Shown here piece after piece: positions 6,225-8,854 of a DNA stretch of 8,854 nucleotides. Origin of the DNA: Nocardioides sp. (GTDB lineage: Bacteria; Actinomycetota; Actinomycetes; Propionibacteriales; Nocardioidaceae); NCBI GenBank assembly GCA_030452025.1, contig JAKDNC010000113.1:1-8854 (forward strand), written 5' to 3'. Positions within the stretch are counted from its first letter, which is position 1. Each line of letters opens with the position of its first letter. Under the pieces are notes generated by a model. It ran no database searches, had not been told where the DNA came from, and worked only from the letters and a program-made list of their open reading frames with translations. Made by a program: the position numbers and the translations under genes.

Positions 6225-6250
6225 CGATTTCAGCGGCAGGACCACTGAGT

Positions 6251-6661
6251 TCAGTAGCCGGGCATCGCCACAGGCTTGGCGCCCAGGCGAACCTCTCGGG
6301 TCGCGGCATCGACCAGAGCCCGGATCGCCCAGTCACGCCGGGTGCTCTCGGTGTTGCTGATCAGCACGGCATACGTCGAGGTGCAACGGTTCTCGACCTG
6401 CCGCGCGGCTGTTCGGACCTGGCTCGGGTTGCGTACCTCGTTGGGCAGCTCATAGGCCACATCGGCAGGCACCGGCGTCCCGGCGTCGTCGCGGATCCAA
6501 CGCATCAGCTGGTCGCGACGGGACCGGTGCAGCGCATAGGCGGTGGACACCTCGTCGTAGAGGGTCGGCTCGGCTGACTGCGAGGTCTGGCCGCCGAGGA
6601 CCCCGTAGATCCACACGGCGGCGTGTTCGCCCGCCAGTGCCGTCTGCATCGCGGCGGTCAT
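6251..6661 (-). CDS. DUF4439 ferritin-like domain protein
   Basis: A 136-residue, mostly helical protein without signal peptide. It follows the pattern of the DUF4439 ferritin-like family: helix 1 MQTALAGEHAAVWIYGVLGG (5-24), helix 2 TLYDEVSTAYALHRSRRDQLMRWI (about 33-56), a linker with a proline-rich turn, then QVENRCTSTYAVLISNTESTRRDWAIRALVDAATREVRLG forming helices 3 and 4. The ExxH iron-ligand pairs of true ferritins are not visible, so iron storage should not be assumed. The ATG overlaps the stop of the upstream lipoprotein gene (ATGA on the minus strand), so the two are translationally coupled. A gene of this kind lies between proS and rimP in mycobacteria as well (recalled as Rv2844). 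The function of the family is not known to me. Confidence 0.8.
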   Translation of the reverse strand: MTAAMQTALAGEHAAVWIYGVLGGQTSQSAEPTLYDEVSTAYALHRSRRDQLMRWIRDDAGTPVPADVAYELPNEVRNPSQVRTAARQVENRCTSTYAVLISNTESTRRDWAIRALVDAATREVRLGAKPVAMPGY

Positions 6662-7173
6662 GCCTGGCCGCCGACCTTGGTCGCCTTGAGGAGGATCAGG
6701 TGCTGCGCGACCCCAGCGGACATGCTGGCCAGGGTGCTGGCAAGCGATCCGCTGGAGGCCTGACCTGCCAGGCCGGTCAGGGTGCGCTGCAGCGAGCGCT
6801 CCTGACGCGTGACGAGGTCCAGCGCGGGCCTGTCGCCGTCCGGGACTTGCTTGCCCCTCCTGGGAACCGGTTCGATCTCGCCGCCGAGGGTGGTCGTCTG
6901 CTCACGGTGCAGGTTGGTCAGCCCGGCCAGCGGGGTGGAGAGCCCGATGTGCTTGCGGGCGACGTGGTCGACCAGTTCGTAGGCGGTGTTGATGGCCTCC
7001 AGCGCCTCTGCGACGAACTTGTCGTCGGCCGCGACCGCCGGCTCGGTCTGTTCGGGGGTGGCCTCCTCGCTGCCGTCGTCGGTCCACTTGCAGCCGGCGA
7101 TCAACGCCAGCGGCGCTGCGGCGAACGTCGTACGACGAAGCACGGACTGGCGCAGGGGACTCGAGAGCAGCAC
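6658..7173 (-). CDS. predicted lipoprotein, partner of the DUF4439 protein
   Basis: A 171-residue protein with a GTG start. The N-terminus has a basic stretch with twin arginines (R13-R14), a hydrophobic run FAAAPLALIAG, and a lipobox ending IAGC with Cys28, so it should be exported and lipid-anchored on the outer face of the membrane; Tat export is possible, but the motif is not canonical. After a charged, low-complexity linker (29-50) the mature part is helical: DKFVAEALEAINTAYELVDHVARKHIG, LAGLTNLHREQTTTLGG, LVTRQERSLQRTLTGLA and LASTLASMSAGVAQHLILLKA, which would suit a four-helix bundle like that of its coupled neighbour. I cannot assign a function. The start is fixed by a leaderless-type TAGAGT box. 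The gene is divergent from rimP. Confidence 0.72.
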   Translation of the reverse strand: MLLSSPLRQSVLRRTTFAAAPLALIAGCKWTDDGSEEATPEQTEPAVAADDKFVAEALEAINTAYELVDHVARKHIGLSTPLAGLTNLHREQTTTLGGEIEPVPRRGKQVPDGDRPALDLVTRQERSLQRTLTGLAGQASSGSLASTLASMSAGVAQHLILLKATKVGGQA

Positions 7174-7179
7174 GCCGTG

Positions 7180-7185
7180 ACTCTA
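7180..7185 (-). promoter_or_regulatory. -10 box of a probable leaderless promoter for the lipoprotein/DUF4439 operon
   Basis: On the minus strand TAGAGT is followed by CACGGC and then the GTG start (7171-7173). The hexamer and 6-base spacing are the same as for the GNAT gene. No Shine-Dalgarno sequence is seen. Confidence 0.6.
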
Positions 7186-7234
7186 GACGAACCGATCGGG
7201 TGGCCGGGTGGCTGGCCTTGGGGCTGACTACGGC

Positions 7235-7240
7235 TAGGGT
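7235..7240 (+). promoter_or_regulatory. possible -10 box of the rimP-nusA operon
   Basis: TAGGGT lies 35 bases before the rimP start in the spacer shared with the divergent lipoprotein gene. Transcription from here would give a leader of roughly 28-30 bases containing the Shine-Dalgarno sequence. No good -35 box is visible. Confidence 0.4.
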
Positions 7241-7259
7241 TTGGACTCGACAACAGCAC

Positions 7260-7266
7260 AAGGAGG
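7260..7266 (+). promoter_or_regulatory. strong Shine-Dalgarno of rimP
   Basis: AAGGAGG sits 9 bases before the GTG at 7276. It decides the start and sets rimP apart from the leaderless-type genes in this window. Confidence 0.8.
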
Positions 7267-7275
7267 TCGCAACCC

Positions 7276-7758
7276 GTGAGCAGCGCCAAATCTGACGCCA
7301 CCAGGGATCGTATCGAAGCCGAGCTCGTCGACCCCCTCGCCAGTCTCGGCTTGGACGTCGAAGCCGTGGAGGTCACGCCGGCGGGCAAGCGGCGTGTGTT
7401 GCGCGTCGCCGTCGACAAGGACGGGGGAGTCACCCTCGACGACATCGCCGAAGCCACCCGTCAGGTGAGCTCAGTGCTCGACGCGTCAGACGTGATGGGC
7501 GAGCAGTCCTACACCCTCGAGGTCACCTCCCGCGGCGTTGATCGCCCGCTGACGCTCCCGCGCCACTGGCGCCGCAACGCCGACCGCTTGGTCAAGGCAT
7601 CGCTGGTCGAGGGCGGCGAGATCGAGGGACGCATCGTCGATGCCACGGACACCGCCACCACCTTGAGGGTCGACGGAACCGAGCGTGAGGTTGCCTATGC
7701 CGACATCGCCAAGGCCAAGGTCCAGATCGAGTTCAACCGCAAGAATGAGGACGCCTGA
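7276..7758 (+). CDS. rimP: ribosome maturation factor RimP
   Basis: A 160-residue protein needed for assembly of the 30S ribosomal subunit. The N-terminal alpha/beta domain (about 8-80) shows LVDPLASLGLDVEAVEVTP, RRVLRVAVDKDGGVTLDDIAEATRQVS and LDASDVMGEQSYTLEV. The family signature SRGVDRPL (residues 85-92, usually SPGxxRPL) follows. The C-terminal SH3-like barrel (about 97-158) has GEIEGRIVDATDTATTLRV and IAKAKVQIEF. Length and domains are normal. It is the first gene of the classical rimP-nusA operon: its TGA shares one base with the nusA ATG, so the two are translationally coupled. It starts with GTG after a strong Shine-Dalgarno sequence. Confidence 0.95.
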   Translation: MSSAKSDATRDRIEAELVDPLASLGLDVEAVEVTPAGKRRVLRVAVDKDGGVTLDDIAEATRQVSSVLDASDVMGEQSYTLEVTSRGVDRPLTLPRHWRRNADRLVKASLVEGGEIEGRIVDATDTATTLRVDGTEREVAYADIAKAKVQIEFNRKNEDA

Positions 7759-8735
7759 TGGACATTGACCTGAGCATTCTGCGGCACCTGGTCGCCGAGA
7801 AGGAGATCTCCTTCGAGGTCCTCGTCGAAGCCATCGAACAGGGCCTGCTGACCGCGTACCACAAGAGCCCCGGTGCGCAGCCGCGTGCGCGCGTCGAGCT
7901 CGACCGCAAGAGCGGTCATGTGACCGTCTACGCCGTTGACGTGGACGAGGAGGGCAACCGCAGTCCGGAGTACGACGACACCCCCGAAGGCTTCGGCCGG
8001 ATCGCAGCGACCACGGCCAGACAGGTGATGCTGCAGCGGTTGACCGCTGCCGAGGATGACATCAAGTTCGGCGAGTTCTCCGGCAAGGAGGGCGACATCA
8101 TCTCCGGTGTCATCCAGCAGGGCCGCAATCCTGACGACGTGATGGTCGACCTGGGTCGGCTCGAGGCGATCCTGCCGCTGGGGGAGAGGGTCCCGGGTGA
8201 GACCTACGACCACGGCAGCCGCATCAAGTGCATGGTGATCTCGGTGCGCAAGGGCATGCGTGGCCCCCAGATCACGCTCTCGCGCAGCCACCCGAACCTG
8301 GTTCGCAAACTCTTCGCGCTCGAGGTTCCCGAGATTGCGGACGGCACCGTCGAGATTGCCGCGATCGCCCGTGAGGCGGGTCACCGAACCAAGATCGCGG
8401 TCCACTCCAGGATCCCGGGAGTGAACCCGAAGGGCGCCTGCATCGGGCCGATGGGGCAGCGTGTGCGAAACATCATGTCCGAGTTGCACGGCGAGAAGAT
8501 CGACATCGTCGACTGGTCTGAGGATCCAGCCGAGCTGGTCTCGCACGCGCTCTCGCCTGCCCAGGTCAGCTCGGTGGAGATCCTCTCGCTCGAGCAGCGG
8601 TCCGCGCGGGTCGTCGTACCCGACTTCCAGCTCTCGCTCGCGATCGGCAAGGAAGGGCAGAACGCCCGCCTGGCGGCCCGCCTGACCGGATGGCGGATCG
8701 ACATCCGGTCTGATGAGGTGCCGCCCGAGGAGTGA
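7758..8735 (+). CDS. nusA: transcription termination/antitermination factor NusA
   Basis: A 325-residue RNA polymerase-binding factor that modulates pausing, termination and antitermination. The N-terminal polymerase-binding domain is about residues 1-100 (MDIDLSILRHLVAEKEISFE, AIEQGLLTAYHKSPGA). The S1 domain follows from about 105 to 180 (EGDIISGVIQQG, VMVDLGRLEAILP). KH1 has the GPMG loop (230-233) after HRTKIAVHS, and KH2 has the GKEG loop (297-300) before QNARLAARLTGWRIDI. Like other actinobacterial NusA proteins it lacks the C-terminal acidic repeats of the E. coli protein. The last six codons (EVPPEE) and the stop lie inside the first unit of an 85-bp tandem repeat. The next operon genes, normally ylxR and infB, are beyond the window. 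Confidence 0.97.
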   Translation: MDIDLSILRHLVAEKEISFEVLVEAIEQGLLTAYHKSPGAQPRARVELDRKSGHVTVYAVDVDEEGNRSPEYDDTPEGFGRIAATTARQVMLQRLTAAEDDIKFGEFSGKEGDIISGVIQQGRNPDDVMVDLGRLEAILPLGERVPGETYDHGSRIKCMVISVRKGMRGPQITLSRSHPNLVRKLFALEVPEIADGTVEIAAIAREAGHRTKIAVHSRIPGVNPKGACIGPMGQRVRNIMSELHGEKIDIVDWSEDPAELVSHALSPAQVSSVEILSLEQRSARVVVPDFQLSLAIGKEGQNARLAARLTGWRIDIRSDEVPPEE

Positions 8736-8854
8736 GCCGGAGGTACGCCGAGGTACGAGGTGTGTCGGAGGTGAGCCCCGCAGGGGTGGTGCCAGGTGGG
8801 AGGTGCCGCCCGAGGAGTGAGCCGGAGGTACGCCGAGGTACGAGGTGTGTCGGA
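8715..8854 (+). repeat. 85-bp direct tandem repeat spanning the nusA stop codon, runs off the window
   Basis: Bases 8715-8769 are repeated identically at 8800-8854, where the window ends, giving a period of 85 bp with at least 55 identical bases. The first unit contains the last six nusA codons and the stop. The second has the same bases without being part of the gene. Each unit carries five GAGGT motifs and a CCCC-GCA-GGGG mini-hairpin (8776-8786 region). 85 is not a multiple of 3, so the array cannot keep a reading frame. The number of units is unknown because the window ends inside the second. Confidence 0.9.

Larger units (their letters stand above)
5979..6250. other. intergenic region between convergent genes, rich in inverted repeats, no gene seen
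   Basis: The 272 bases between the hypothetical gene and the DUF4439 gene have lower G+C than their neighbours in their first half, and no convincing coding frame. They contain a cluster of GGTTC/GAACC and TGCA dyads (5998-6120), alternative GC-rich stems (6121-6161), and a long hairpin (6177-6224) listed separately. I see no tRNA, ORF with a sensible start, or mobile element signature. Confidence 0.6.

Noticed and set aside
5997..6245. Minus-strand 82-residue open frame in the gap after the hypothetical gene
   Set aside because: It covers the whole inverted-repeat cluster and the long hairpin, has no Shine-Dalgarno sequence or leaderless box, and shows no domain-like pattern.
7218..7223. 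TTGGGG as a -35 box for rimP
   Set aside because: Only 11 bases separate it from the TAGGGT box at 7235, too short for a normal promoter spacer.
8715..8854. CRISPR array at the right end
   Set aside because: The whole unit, not a short repeat with differing spacers, is repeated at a fixed 85-bp step, and the first unit overlaps nusA coding sequence.

Overview
The window is GC-rich (roughly two thirds G+C, third codon positions about 90%). Its gene order and protein types point to a high-GC actinobacterium, most likely Nocardioides or another Nocardioidaceae-like lineage; this rests on recognised families and gene neighbourhood, not on a database search. It is almost entirely chromosomal core DNA: I see no insertion sequence, prophage, CRISPR array, rRNA or tRNA. 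Both ends cut through features: the left edge lies inside ispG, and the right edge lies inside a tandem repeat that starts in the last codons of nusA.

Left part (1-2972), all on the + strand: the 3' two thirds or more of ispG (isoprenoid MEP pathway), an alpha/beta hydrolase of the monoacylglycerol-lipase type with its Shine-Dalgarno sequence at the ispG stop, a two-domain GNAT acetyltransferase with an N-terminal DUF4081-like part (a usual neighbour of ispG in actinobacteria), and a small DoxX-like membrane protein. A minus-strand ASCH-domain gene (2981-3469) meets the DoxX gene tail to tail and diverges from proS.

Middle part (3531-6250): proS, a bacterial-type prolyl-tRNA synthetase with an editing insertion, then a conserved-looking hypothetical gene that appears to carry a one-base frameshift near its 5' end, then a 272-bp gap full of inverted repeats. 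A long hairpin at the right end of this gap probably ends transcription of the next, convergent operon.

Right part (6251-8854): a minus-strand pair made of a predicted lipoprotein and a DUF4439 ferritin-like protein, joined by an ATGA stop/start overlap, diverges from the rimP-nusA operon (ribosome maturation and transcription elongation/termination). proS, a DUF4439 gene, rimP and nusA lie close together in mycobacteria as well, so the arrangement looks ancestral. The ylxR and infB genes that normally follow nusA are not reached.

Most noteworthy: (1) IspG has Gly where the second iron-sulfur cysteine should be; (2) an 85-bp direct repeat begins inside the nusA coding end and runs off the window; (3) five genes share a TAnnnT box 6-7 bases before the start codon, the signature of leaderless transcription; (4) codon-position composition shows a frameshift in the gene after proS; (5) the gap at 5979-6250 holds a dense cluster of dyads. 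I did not find a clearly new multi-gene system; the nearest candidate is the poorly characterised lipoprotein/DUF4439 pair.
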